A stretch of 64,000 nt of DNA. Origin: Apricaphanius iberus. Taxonomy: Eukaryota; Chordata; Actinopteri; Cyprinodontiformes; Aphaniidae. Both the position numbers and the translations under genes were made by a program. Positions 46,379 through 58,789 of the stretch are shown one piece after another. The stretch covers positions 744,001 to 808,000 of the forward strand of contig JAPXFQ010000249.1 in the NCBI GenBank assembly GCA_028564705.1. Reading direction: 5' to 3'. A model generated the notes under the pieces. That model was not told the DNA's origin. It made no database searches and saw only the letters and a list, made by a program, of their open reading frames with translations. Within the stretch, counting starts at the first letter, position 1; each line of letters starts with the position of its first letter.

Positions 46379-49300
46379 TTACATCCCACACTCTTTCCAA
46401 ACCTGAAACAGGGGGGAAAAATGTAATAATTATTCTGTTTATTTGAAAAATGATGTCTGGACTGAAAGAAAACTGGGATTGTTTTACCTGAGTTGCTGCT
46501 CTGTGGACAATGGAGTGTCTGAGGGCAAGTTTGTCGATGTCTCTGGAGTATCCCCCACCAACAACAGTAGCAATAGGAACGCCTCTTTTCACCACAGTCT
46601 TCATCACATAAAAATCTCTCTGGTAAAGCCCTGAAGGAAATGTTACAGCCACAGAAACCCTTTTTTAGAAGAGAAACACATTTTTTATCATAACCAGCCA
46701 TAACGAATGAGCAGCAGTACAGAAACTAAAAAAGAAAAATCGGATCTGTTTAAATGAACACATCCTCTGCCAGCGCACCAACGCGTTTTAATAACCAAAC
46801 CCTTCGGTGTGGAAGTTGTCACTGTGGGTTGAAAGCTCGAAGCTCGCTATGGAAGAAGCTTTAAATTAAAATGCATCCATCCATCTCTCCCTGTTTAATC
46901 CAGGGTTAGGTAGCAGAGTCAGCAGCCTAGTCAGAGAAACACAAACTTCCCTCTACACAGCAACAAGTTCAAAACAGACTTCAGCCATTTGAAATAAATA
47001 TTTGTTGCTTTTTTCTAGCTCTTACAGAAATGTCAGTTAATACAAGGTTCAACATTCTATATGCAGTAGAACAAGCATAAAATGGTGTTTACATTTATTA
47101 CTGCTAACAGTCCTTTTAGCCAGGATAAAATCCTAAAGCCAGTTTAAAATATTAACTCTGTAATCTTTCTTTTCCTTAAATTAGTAAAAGCTTGTTTAAC
47201 AGCGACTTCTGTCCTCACACACTTGCTGTATCATCATTTGAATGCCATTTATATATCTTCTGATTTTAAAAAATTCTTGAAGAGAAATTGTAATCGGCTG
47301 CAAGTAGATAAATATTTTTTTTAAAATTATCATTGCATCTCTACTTGTAAATCATTTGGTTCAGGCTTCCTCAGCATTTACTTTTCATTTCGATATATCA
47401 GTAAAAGGGAATTTTCCACAGCTGAATATACTCAGAAACGACTGCCAGGACAACATCTGTCTACAGCCCTTGTGTGACTATTTTTCCTGAATAGTCTGCA
47501 CAAGTGCTGGTGTGATATCAAATGTGTTTTATTATCCATAATAGCAACAATCAAGAAAAGTATCAATTGACTCAACCATTGTTTTACAAGATTTCCAGCT
47601 ACCTTTGCACATTATCTCACCTACTGACAGTTCAAACATTTTACTGCAGAGTGGTAAAAAATACGCTTGAAGAACTGCAGCTTTTGTGTTCTCACTTGTC
47701 TTCCGTCTAGAAACATTTCAGCACTGCAGTGTAAATGTGAGGAGAGCTTCAGTATGTAGATCAGGAAAACTGAATGCCAGAGGAAAACCTCACCCTGGTC
47801 GGTCAGACGTAGTCTCCCGAGTTCATCTTCCCAATGTGGATCAACACCAGCATCGTACAGAACCAGGTCTGGACGGAAAGTCTCCAGCAACCAGGGAAGG
47901 TGCTCTGCCACTATTGACACAATCGAGCAGTTAGAAGGTTGTTTTATTCAAACTATCATCGAATATAAACAACTTAAACTCAATATTTTTATGCTACAAT
48001 GTCGAATCTGCTTTTTACAGAAACTTTACAGATTTTCTACATCACCATAATATGTTAGGAAACTTGCAGGATGCAAACGTTTATAGACATTGTGGACATG
48101 CCTGTGGCGAGGTACTCCTTGTCTTCCAGCCCATCCTCCACGCTGATATCCAGGTCACTCTGTTGCTTGCGGACAGGGAAGTTTTTCCCACAGTGCACTG
48201 AGAATGTAAAGACAGACGGCTCATCTTTATATATGAAAGCTGTTCCATCACCCTGCAGGACACGAAACAAGGAAGTTAAGAAACAGTTGGTTCTGAAAAA
48301 GAAAGCTGGTGTTTTACACAAAACAACTTAAAAGGATTAGACTCCACCTGATGCACATCTAAATCCACGATCAGAACCTTTCTCTTCCTTGATGAGCTGT
48401 CGACGAGGTATTTGGCTGCAACTGCTAAGTCATTGAGGAGACAAAACCCAGAGCCGTAGCTGGGAAAAGCGTGATGGGTTCCCCCCGCCGTGCTGCATGC
48501 CAGACCCCTGTGTAGAGCGACTTCGGCAGCGAGAACGGTCCCGCCTGTCAGGAGAAGCAGTGCGGGGTGTTAACTTTTTACTGTGAAATCTGGATGTCAA
48601 ATCTCCTGCTCAGAGCTTGTTCTTACCCGTTTCATATCGACATCGTCGCACGATGCCTTCGCTCCAAGGAAAACCCGTCCTCCGCTGTTCTTGCTCGTTT
48701 ATATTCCCGCTTATAAAGTTGTTCAGGTAATCCTCGGTGTGCACGCCGCTGAGTAAGTCTTTCGAGGCAATCTCAGGAACCCACACCTACTGTGAGGGAG
48801 GAGATTAACACTAACAGGAAATTGCACCTATTTTACTCATTTGAGGTTACTACAGTTTTTTTCTCCAACCATCAAGGTACATTACCTTGTAAAGACTGCC
48901 ATCGATATCCCTTGAGCTCTTATATATTCGGTCACGTTCAAACGACAAATTCCCATGTATTTTGATACGAATTAACAGATTAACAGAAACAAAGCATCTC
49001 TTAGTTGTGAAGTAGAAAAAAAAAGATGGCTCTCAGTCGTTTCACCTTTTTGCTAATAGGGCTTGGGATTATGCTTTGCATTCTGGGACATGACGGCCAT
49101 ATTGGTAGCGTCACAAGTGTAAACAAACGATAGATTCGTTATAGAGACAAACAGTCCATCGCACGAAGACAGCAGAGAAGGGTGAAAGAAAGTAATATAC
49201 AATAATTTTTAATCCCGAAAAGGATGCGGAATGTACCAGTAGGCTAAATAGGGAATCAAGGGACCGGCATAAGGACTAAATCGGCTTTTATATGGATGGA

Positions 49301-51286
49301 CCAATACCGATACTGGTATCGGGTATCAGGGCCGATATGGCTCTTATGTACTGTATCGGTTACACTTAACCAATACTATGAGCTGATACTTAAAATGTAG
49401 AAACTGCAATAATATCACAGCAAATGCTTATCTTTCACTTGACATTTTTGTTTTGTGATCGTTATTAATATATATATATATATATAATTCACCATCATTT
49501 GTTGTAACAAGCAGAGAAAAATTTAACACCTGTCTTCTAATTCATTACATTTGTTTGTGGTATTGGTACTAATTATCGGCAAGTACTCAAATCCAAGTAT
49601 CGGTATCGTGTCGGTTTGAAAAAAGTGGTATCGCTGCATCCCTATTATAAACAGTTGTGGGTCCACATGAAACTGCCAGTGAAGGCTGGAGCTCCAATGA
49701 CGACTTGCTGCAGCTGTCCTGCATAATGGACATTTTCGGCAATATCTTGTTTGTGGTTCGAGCGCTTACACTTCAGAACAATTCTCCAGCTACATGTCAT
49801 TTCAAAACGGATAACTGTAAGTACAGAAGTTATCCAGACAAAGGTAAGACAAGATGTGCTCCACTTATCTCAGTAACCTTTTGTACTAACAAAATTTATA
49901 CACGCGTTAAGAATGTCTTTCAAAAGTGTTCAGATATTATACACTACTGTTGTATCTATAAATGTTATTTATATGCCGTTTTTATACATACTACTAGGAG
50001 GGGAGTTAAAAAATGATGGTTCTCTGATATCGTATAGTCTCTGTGGCCTTCTAATCTCAGTGTGGCCCAAGTGTAGCGATGGTGTTCAATCTGGATAAGA
50101 ATTATATAATTAATTTGCTGGTTTTCCTAGTAACAATCAAAATTGTCATCCCACAGAAGAAGTTATTGTTTCAGTGAGCCCACATTAGCCGACTGGCTTT
50201 TTGTGTTGGTGTGCATGTTGTGGTTGAAGGAATGAAATGATGTATAAAAGAATGTACTCCAATCTGTAACTAAACAGAATGAAAATGGACAAAAAAAAAA
50301 CCTACGCACAAAAAAAAAAAAAAAACGGTCATCGACACCGGGATGCTTATGTTTGGTGGCCTTATTAAAAATAGGGATAGTAAACGCGGAACACTTAGCC
50401 TGTTTTTCACCTATTTTCCCTGCCAGTTATGTGATGCACTGTTGTACCCCACGTGGTCTAATAATAATAATAATAATAATAATAGATAACATGAATGTTA
50501 GATGAAATTAAGCCACCAGACCAGAGTGAGAACTCTACAAATGTGTGCTGTTGCTGTAAGGACACTACCATTTACCTCCATTTTATACCAAAGATGGATG
50601 AGATTGTTTTTTGTTGTAGTCAAGTATGTTCACAAGTTATTGAAGACAAATAGAAAAATTCTCAAGTAGGGTAACTTGCATTATATGCCAAGGGATATAA
50701 ATAATGCACGGTTGTTGTTAATGTCAACTATGTTTTCAAACCGAATAATTTAAATTTATTATAACCCCTCCGTCAATGAGAACACATTTTGTACCAAGTT
50801 GTTTGAATTTTTAAATAAAAATAACAGCATATATACTGTCTTGTGGGTGCCAAATATTGAATAACAAATAACTTTAGAATAAACTTTAACTGTGGTTAAT
50901 CAGCAGCTGTTTCTCACCTGTTTCTCTGTGATGATTTGGTCTTGGAGTAAAAAGTGTAAAACTCTGGGGAACTTGGCCATTGGGAACCGGTGGTTAGCTG
51001 GAAGTTCGCACACATACTTGCTGTGATGAACAATGGGCAGTCCACTGGATTCGGCTTTGACCTGTGGGAACAGAAGATTCCCTGAGGTTAGGAGACTCAA
51101 CGAGCTCAGGTAAATGTAATATTCTGCCTCTGTGTTTGCAACAAGCTGCAAACCAATTTTTCCAATTCTAAGTTCAGTTCTTACTAGTTCCGCATGGAAA
51201 CATCTCCCTGAGGTGAGAGCGACTCCGACAAGCTGTCCGACTTTAATGCGACTGCTTTGGGAAAATATTCTCTTCATGCAAGTCAT
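46379..51286 (-). CDS. hdac12: Histone-deacetylase family protein (class IV-like, HDAC12 type)
   Basis: Eight coding exons on the minus strand: 51286-51185, 51061-50918, 48786-48627, 48544-48348, 48252-48102, 47910-47794, 46630-46488, 46402-46379; all phases join to 345 residues. Zn-dependent deacetylase fold with complete active site: His dyad H159-H160 (GGTHHAF), Zn ligands D198 and H200 (DLDVHQGDGTAF) and D275 (YDAGVDPHWED), and the transition-state Tyr Y318 (VGGGYSRD). These motifs differ from HDAC11 (HQGNG, YNAGTD, SGGYQ) and look like bacterial class-IV-like deacetylases. I recall that fish have a gene named hdac12; the symbol is given on that basis. Residues 1-34 (MTCMKRIFSQSSRIKVG...) are basic, Ser-rich and nearly acid-free, suggesting a mitochondrial presequence. 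The substrate (histone, other protein or small molecule) cannot be told. ATG at 51286 or 51277. Confidence 0.85.
47911..48101 (-). other. hdac12: GC-AG intron in the deacetylase gene
   Basis: Read on the minus strand, exon 5 ends GCCACAG and the intron starts GCATGTCC; it ends gtcaatag before TGGCAGAGC. Only this junction gives in-frame EYLATVAEHLPWLLE. The nearby GT inside GCATGT would shift the frame. Confidence 0.75.
48787..50917 (-). other. Deacetylase intron 2 with a TE fragment at about 49250-49646
   Basis: 2.1-kb intron. Around 49290-49645 it holds repeated CGATAC/GTATCGG motifs and ends GCATCCCTATT, the pattern of fish hAT-type non-autonomous elements whose ends read AGGGATGCA. The left end is not clear. 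Also present: (TA)n at 49470-49486, poly-A at 50289-50324 and (AAT)n at 50458-50485. Confidence 0.5.
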
Positions 51287-51790
51287 TTCTTACTAATGTT
51301 GAATAACAGTCGCTTACCTAACAGAGGAAAATGTTATGAATTGACTGTTCCTGCTGCTGCCATCTTGAGTCACGGAGTACAAATCACGTTGGTGTTGTGG
51401 TGCCATGTCGCCCTCTACTGTCTGTTATTGGTCACTACATAAGTGGTTCACTTCAAGGGTAAACCAACACAAATCTAACATAAATAGACTCTTTTTAGAT
51501 TTCAATAGATCAGCTCATTAAAAAAAACCCAACTTTAATGGTAAAGTGTTTTCCACCCCAAATTCAAAATCTTTTTTTTTTTTTATTGGCTAAGAGTGAA
51601 TGTGGATTTAGTGGTGTCTTTCAAGTCCAATAAAAGGTAAATGTCTCACAGACATTGTACATACTTTTAACACAAGCATTGCATAAAACACCAACCCTAT
51701 ATTACACAACCATGTACAAGTTAAGCCAAATAATGTAAACAAAAATGTCTATTATTTAGTTCATTTCAAAATTGTGAATGGAGAAAAAAA
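51287..51790 (-). promoter_or_regulatory. Probable 5' flank/promoter of the deacetylase gene
   Basis: Sequence immediately upstream of the minus-strand ATG. No TATA box in a convincing position is seen and no divergent gene starts here. Confidence 0.3.
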
Positions 51791-51792
51791 TA

Positions 51793-52450
51793 CAGTGCCT
51801 CACATAATTATTTATAAACCTTTTACTTTTTTAAATCTTAGAGCCATGGATTGTCTGTGATAGACCAAACACAACATTTTTCTAACCACTACATTCCCTT
51901 GCAGAACTAGTCATACCACTTAAACATTTTCTATATTTTTCACATTACAGAAACACAGTTCAGTGTATTTTATGTAATCGACCAACCTAAAGCTTATATA
52001 GCATGTGGAAGTTAAAGCATAAATGCTTTTCAAAGGGTGTTTATTTTAAATCAGAATCACCCACAATGCAGCATACTTTCATTCAGCCCCCTTAGGTCAA
52101 TACTCTAGAACCAACTATTGCTGCAGTTACAATTGCAAGTCTGTTGAACTATATCTCAACTAGATTTGCCCATTTAGAGACTGAACATAAAGGCCAGATT
52201 TGTGAAGGGAATAGCTAAAAGTTGTTAGTCAACATATTTTACAATTCGAGCTGTTACCAAAGGCCTTTAAGCTGCTTTTCTGAATTCCCCTGGGGTGGAT
52301 TTATAATTTAGGTGGCCAGCCATGTCGTGTTGGATCTGCAGTTGTGCTGTAGATTAAATAACACACAGTTGGAAACTATTTACAACTTAGATGACTGCTG
52401 AATGTCCTCTAATTAGTAAGCAGTGGCAGCTAGGTATATTATTTAGGGGA
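51793..52450. mobile_element. Fragment of the CAGTGCCT... family
   Basis: TACAGTGCCTCACATAATTATT at the left edge, then CATTACAGAAACACAG and AGCCATGTCGTGTTGG-like segments that parallel the interior of 15244-16763 (ATTACAACCACAG, AGCCATGTCTAAGTAGG). The right end is not identified. Confidence 0.45.
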
Positions 52451-55400
52451 ATGAGAGCAAAGGGGTTAAATCCAAATTCACCCCACACTTTTCAGATATT
52501 TTTTTTGTGTGTGTGAAAAAATTTCAATCCCATGGTTCTTTCCCCTTCCCCGTCACAGTGATATCTTACTTTGATTGTGTCGACAGCATAAAATCTCCCC
52601 AAAAGACACAGAGGGCTGTTTAATTAAAAATGTAATTTAAAGTGAAAGTAGATACTTTTGATCTTGTAGCAGCTATAATTATAAGTAGCACATCTGCTAT
52701 AATGGTAAAGTGACTCATGCTTTAACTAAGATGGTAATAGTTCTTCAGGATTTTTGAAAGATAAAGCTGTTGTCTGTTTATGGGACCAGTAAACAGGTAT
52801 ATCCAAGACAAGTTTATTTGTAAGCCCAAAAAATTAAAGCGAAAAAGGGAAACTGCCTGAAATCGTTATTTACACACTGTAATACATTATATATTTTGAA
52901 TAATCTTAGACATTTTCAGGAGTCACTCAGAGGAGTGTGATTATCGTCTTTATCTTTGTGAAGGTCAGTGAGCCTCTATGTTGTTCCTCGGGTATTTGTT
53001 TCTTCAAGTCGTCCAGTGATCTGTGTGCTGAAATAAGCTGCTTGTGTCCCCGTTCCATATCAGATCAGAACACACGAAGTGTAGATAAGATAAAACCTGC
53101 AGCCTTCATGCCTTTCCCTTTGAGTCCATTTTAAATTCTCCTGTCTTAAAATTATCTGTATGCACACTGGTTCCTTTCAAGTGAAACCAGGCTGAATTAC
53201 AGACTTCTATGCAAATGAGTTACATTGATCATTCATAAGACTTCTTTTATTCTGAAGTTTCCCTGCCTTTTGATTAATGAAATTATAAAAGTTTGTTTTA
53301 CACTTAGATTTCTCTGCTTTCCACCCATGACAAATCGCTCATCCTTCCTATTGTAATGACATGTATGAGGACAGCTGAGCTTCTTTGAATTCACTGCTCT
53401 TCCTTTCCTATTTTTTTGTCTGCACCCTGACTATCTCTCCTCATCAGTGCCCTTCAGCAACCACCTTAACAAGGATAAATGATATTAAGTAAGCATTAAA
53501 AATACTGAAATTTAATGTAATTACACAACAACACCTAGATTCTTGCTTTTGTGTCTGGGTTCACTCCTTCATCTGTCTGCTTTGAATTGCTGGCAGGTAG
53601 CTCACGGCACTGTCTGGCGTACTGTCATCCCTAGGGATCTTCCATGAACGTCTGTGCGGGTCTGATGAGTCTGATAGAGGGGGATTACTTTAACCCCCAC
53701 CCGAGAAGCACGGGTGTACTCACGGTCAAATGGGAAAAAAAGACAACTGTGTAGGCCCCAGGTGCTGAGAAGAAATCTCTGCATAATAGAGAAAGGAGAT
53801 TAGAAAGCTAATTCAATTACTGACTTCTGCTCTGTTAAAAGGGGTTTCAAATATAGAGAGATGAAGGAGACAGGACTCGCTTCGCAAATGGAGGTTTCCA
53901 ATTTATTTTGACTGAGCAATTGTGCAGCTTTGTACAGATGTTGAAGGTTATATTAATTCATTATCACGTAGGTTCTTCACGCTGCTCCTCTTTTGGCAAA
54001 TTTTCTTTTCAAATAAATCCTTTGAACTTTGCTTCTCCTATTAAAATTTTAAACATACTTGCTGCTCTTTTATTTAATGTTATTTGAGCCACACGCTATT
54101 ATAATCCCGTAAAAATGTAGTAGGAGTTGCTAACAAGGACAATGAGGCTGTCAGTGGTTTAGGAACAGTACAACTGTACCAATGTAAGATATTACATTAT
54201 ACTTTCCTACTAATTATAATCCTATTAGTTTAATTATTGCCCAAAAAGGTTATCCATTTATCCACAGAGTCATTTAAAAGTTTTTTGTTACCCGTGGTCG
54301 TTATTATTATATTTTTTTAATGTTTTTTAATGATGGTAAAACTTCTAACCTCACTGGGTTGAATTTATGGCAGATTTTCAGCAATAAACGCATGGTCTTA
54401 ACTATATTTACATGAGTATGTGAGTGATTTTAAATGTGTCTTGCATGATCCTGGCTAGATATTTGACCAGTCACCTTTGACTATGATTAAACTGGCTGGT
54501 TTTCTAGCACAGACATGACTTCTAGGCATAGTTCACAGACTGTCAGTGTAAATACTGGCAGAGCTTTCCAAAAACGTATTAGTTTGGTTTATTTGATCCA
54601 AAACCAGTTTTAAAATGTATTTGGGTTTTTCTTTTCTTCTCCAGCACCAAAACTTTTCTCTACAAGGCATTTGGCTGTCCTGTGTGTGCTTCTGGAATTT
54701 TTTGTAATGTTTGAAAATTTTGTTTTTTCGAGCAGGGGCCTGTTCTTTGATTAGCAATTGTCTCTGATGATGTAAAATTTGCTTCACTGTGGATGTTGTT
54801 CAGGATACACTTGAACCTTTGTGGTTCCTGAATTTTCTGATTATGGTAAATAATGTCACTTTATTTCAGTCTGAGACAGTTTGGTGTTCCAACTAGATAA
54901 TGATTCTGGAATAGATAAAGTAGACAAACATTAAGGTTTTGTCTGATGAAGGAATTTTGGTAAATCATACATTTTGCACACGGGTAGAATTGCTTTTACT
55001 CTGCACCTACTTTACATTTAACTATATATGTAAATAGCCCTGCCACTTGTGAATCGTACCGTCAAGCTGGCAGGTACTTTCATGCACCCGGAGGCCTTAT
55101 ATGTTTGTTATCCCAGTGCAGTTTGCATCACACACTGGATTTGATCGTACCTGTCAATTACACAAGATCACAATTGCAACCTCAAGCACAAAAACCCCTC
55201 AGTCGTCCTCACCCTCAATCTTACGGCTTTGAGCGGAAGGAATTTGCTGGTAGATTGCGAGGCCTGGCAGAGCATGTTGCAGCAGGTGAGGGCAGGGGCT
55301 GTTGTTGGAGTGAATTAATCTGTAGCTGCTGTCGGTGTGTGACTGTGACAGCCTCATTCCTCAGAGGCAATCCCCCATTCTTTTCTCCTCACATCTCTTT

Positions 55401-55979
55401 CCTCCAATAACAGGCGACAATAAGCAGGCGAGTACGGCTGTGTGTGTTTGTGTGTGTGCTATACTGTAATTTCCACTCATGGTAGACAATGTTTACATCC
55501 GTTCATTCATGAGGACTTGAAATTATATCCTCTTTACTCTCTGTCATTTGTCATTGTTTGGAAATGTCCTGACAGATTACTGAGGCCTATTGTGTGTCTG
55601 TCATTTGTTGTAAAACCGTCGTAGGGAGAGACTGATAGCGCTGTTACCAGTTGTTCATATGAAATGGTTATTGTTGAACATTTTAAAAGAATTCAGATAC
55701 ATAAATGCTTTCAATAGAGCAATGCAGGTCCACTTTGAGGTTTTACGGCAGCATCTCTAATTGACTAACAATTAAATTTTTTCTCAATCCTACCTTTAAC
55801 AATGTTTTCTGTAAGATATATGACCATATAAATCTCAGTAGTGCTTTTTTTTCTTTTTAATTTTTTTAGCAGCAAAAATAAGTTAGCCTTTTATAGCCAA
55901 TTACAAAACCAGACACCATCTGCTGCGTACCAAATGTGACAGCTCTCTAAGGAACACTTGATCTGATTATTAAAGTGGA
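52451..55979. other. Intergenic, no gene recognised
   Basis: AT-rich. A more balanced stretch at 55090-55410 has an open frame (101 codons, plus strand) with a GTGAGG donor-like site inside. The predicted peptide matches nothing known, and no acceptor or neighbouring exon supports it. Confidence 0.4.
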
Positions 55980-56170
55980 GGTGGGTTTTTTAGCACTTAC
56001 ATATCCATCATTTTGGCAAGTGGCACAGGTCCTGAAGCAGCACAACTCTGACCTTACTTCAGACATGAAGGCTTTAGCTGCTGTTCTGGATTCTTTTGTG
56101 ACTTTCTGGATGAGTTGTCGATGCGCTCGTAAAGACACCTCAAGGTTCTCTCCGACTTTCTGGACTTTGC
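55980..56170 (-). pseudogene. Tc1 transposase N-terminal fragment
   Basis: The minus-strand frame reads LRAHRQLIQKVTKESRTAAKAFMSEV, matching the RxxRxLIxEVxKxPRTTxKxL block in the second DNA-binding subdomain of Tc1 transposases. No catalytic part or inverted repeats found nearby. Confidence 0.6.
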
Positions 56171-56249
56171 CGACTTATTTGTTTGAAGTTCATCTGCATG
56201 TACAATCTGAATCTGAGAAGCAATTGACATGTTTACTTGAGGTCTAAGC

Positions 56250-58780
56250 AGCTTTATTCTAATTCGAGCAATCGTTTTTCAATAAAAAAGTTATAATGAA
56301 TAAATGATGAAAAACATATGTTCTGCGTAATCTGTCAAGTGTGTTTGCTTTGAGTGCAATAGAAAATAAAAGATGTTTGCATGTGTCCCTAACCTATATC
56401 TGTTTTTCACTGAACTCAAAACAGTTATCATTGGACAAACAGCTAGTTGTTGAATTTATAGACTGAAAACAATGTAAAAAAACTTTTTTCTAATGTCTAC
56501 TGATCAGCAGAAATGAAGAAAAACATTGTCAGATTCCACTCTCTAACTGAATTTTCTTTTTTCATTTCTACCTCAAACTGTCAAAAAATTTAAAACTTAA
56601 AAAATCAAAGAATTCCTGTAGGTATAGTCAGAGTTTTTCTATTTTTTTCTTTTTGCTTTATTACTGTATAGGATTGTATGTTGATCAAAAAGGCAAATTA
56701 CAGAAGATTGTTTTTTTGTTTTTTTGCTCATTGTGGTGATATTGGGAGATAATTTATGTCCATTAATTTTAGGCTAGAATGAAAATAACTTAAATTGAAA
56801 TTGTGTAATGTGAATGTATATACATTTTCAGATTTTTAACTGTTTCCCAGCATGTTACCTACAGTAATTAAAGTTAATGTTTTATTTAACAAGAATATTT
56901 TGCAATCGATTATATGACATGGTACTTCACACTAACCTGTTAAAACATTGAGAAGAAAATATTAATTACTGGATTCCAATGCAAAATTGTGAGAATATGT
57001 TCACGCTGGTCACATTAAAGAATGCTTTTATCAAAAGATACGTTTAACCCTTAAACCGGCAGTTTTTTACTTCTCAATCTGAAACCTTGATAGAACATAT
57101 AATCTTTGCACATGCAAAAGCTGCATGATATTGGAGGATGTCCTCATTTTGATAACATTGAACCTGCAGACGGAGGTGAAAATACAGAACATTTGTCCAT
57201 AATCTGTGGTATGATAAAAATCTGAAGGCAACTCTAACAGCAACAGAGATGTTGAGTCAGACATTGGTATTGCTGGAATGTTTTCTAACGATGCTGGAGT
57301 TTTGGATTGTATCTGTCTGTTGCCACAGCTATGTGCAAGTTCCCATTGCATAACACAACTGCATAAAACTACATAAACAACTGTTGAAGCGCATAATGTG
57401 ATTGTTATCAGTCTATAATTGTTCCTAAAGTACTTCATGTAGATCCGTGTTGTTAGTCTTTGCTGCTTTTACAAACTCCCTCTTGTTTTGTTTCAAAAAT
57501 AACTGGCAGGCAAACCTACCACGTTTCAGCAACACAGCTGGCTTCGTTTACTTTAATCTCACAATGCCATAGAAAGACCACAGGTACTTCAAAACGTCTG
57601 TCTGTCCTTGGAAGCTGTAATGCGGAATAATATAATACCAAGAGGGAGAGAAAAGGTTTCACAGACCAAGTTTTCTTTCTAATAAACTTTCTAATACTGT
57701 TTTATTTTCATCATTTTTATTTGTATTTGTGTTATGTACTGCACAGTAACTGCTAAACGTTATTGTACTTAGGACACAAGAATCAGTGAGAGACAAAACT
57801 AAAGGGGTAAATAAGTACTCAATATGTAATACAAAGAAATTAAGGAAAATTTGTCCACCAAAAATGTATGGGTAATATATATGAATGACACAGAATGAGC
57901 ACTGAGCATACTTACAGAAACATATAATATATATTTTGTTGTGATTAGAGGAACTTGTCAACTTGCTGCATTGTAATCTTGGCCCATCTTTGAAAAACAA
58001 ACTGTATTCTGGATTCTCACTTAGAGCTTTAGTGCTTGATTAGATTTTCTGTTTGATACAAGTCAACTTGATCCTTCTTCTACCCTCTATTTCTGAAATT
58101 CAGTTCAAAAATACTTTATTGATCCTAGATGGAAACAGGGACTGACCTGCCTTGGCAGAGGTCTGTGCTCCAAGTGCTTTTCTAGTTCTTCCTATGAAGT
58201 GTACTAATAAGATATGCTAAGACACCTCACACTATGAAGGTCCCACCTGCTAACCTCCCTTTTGGCATGGTGTGTTTGAGGAATAACCAGAACCCTTTTT
58301 CATACAATGATGGTGTGTGCACTGTAATCCAAATAATTCAGCTTTGGCCTCGGATGACCATAGTATATTCTCCCATTATTTTACTGGCTTCTCTAATTGC
58401 TTTGGACAAAATGTTTAACAAGCCTCACTATACTTTTTCTTCAATTGTCTTGTGAGTGTACCTCAAGGCCATTGTGATTGCGTGACCTAATTTCCTGAGA
58501 TAAACTGTATCTGCTATTTAAAGGTCCTCCCAAAGCCCTTTGCAAGCAACCCTTTACTTATTCTCAGGAGGCATGTGTTATATGGTGAATTATGTTTGTT
58601 CTGCCTCCAGATTACAGCTCCAACAGAGCTCACTGGAACATTCAGACATTTAGAAATGCAGCTGTAACCGTTGCCATGACTATGTTTTGCAACCATGAGA
58701 CTTTTGTTAAGGTCTCCTTGCTTTCCCCAACTGTACCACTCTGTGAAATACCTCAATAATGAGAAACTGTTTCATAGGCC
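56250..58780. other. Intergenic, retroelement tail at about 58105
   Basis: AT-rich. ACTTTATTGATCCTAGATGG at about 58110-58135 is a reverse-oriented GGGATCAATAAAGTATTT-type retroelement 3' end; a forward copy is at about 61480. No gene recognised. Confidence 0.4.
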
Positions 58781-58789
58781 ATCAATTAA

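Noticed and set aside
49657..50016. 119-codon ORF inside the deacetylase intron
   Set aside because: No homology seen and it lies beside a transposon fragment; likely chance.
46379..51286. Assignment of the deacetylase as hdac11
   Set aside because: HDAC11 has HQGNG, YNAGTD and SGGYQ-type motifs and no presequence-like exon; here the motifs are HQGDG, YDAGVD and GGGYS.
55105..55410. 101-codon plus-strand ORF
   Set aside because: No recognisable domain, no acceptor and no neighbouring exon; may be chance or non-coding conservation.
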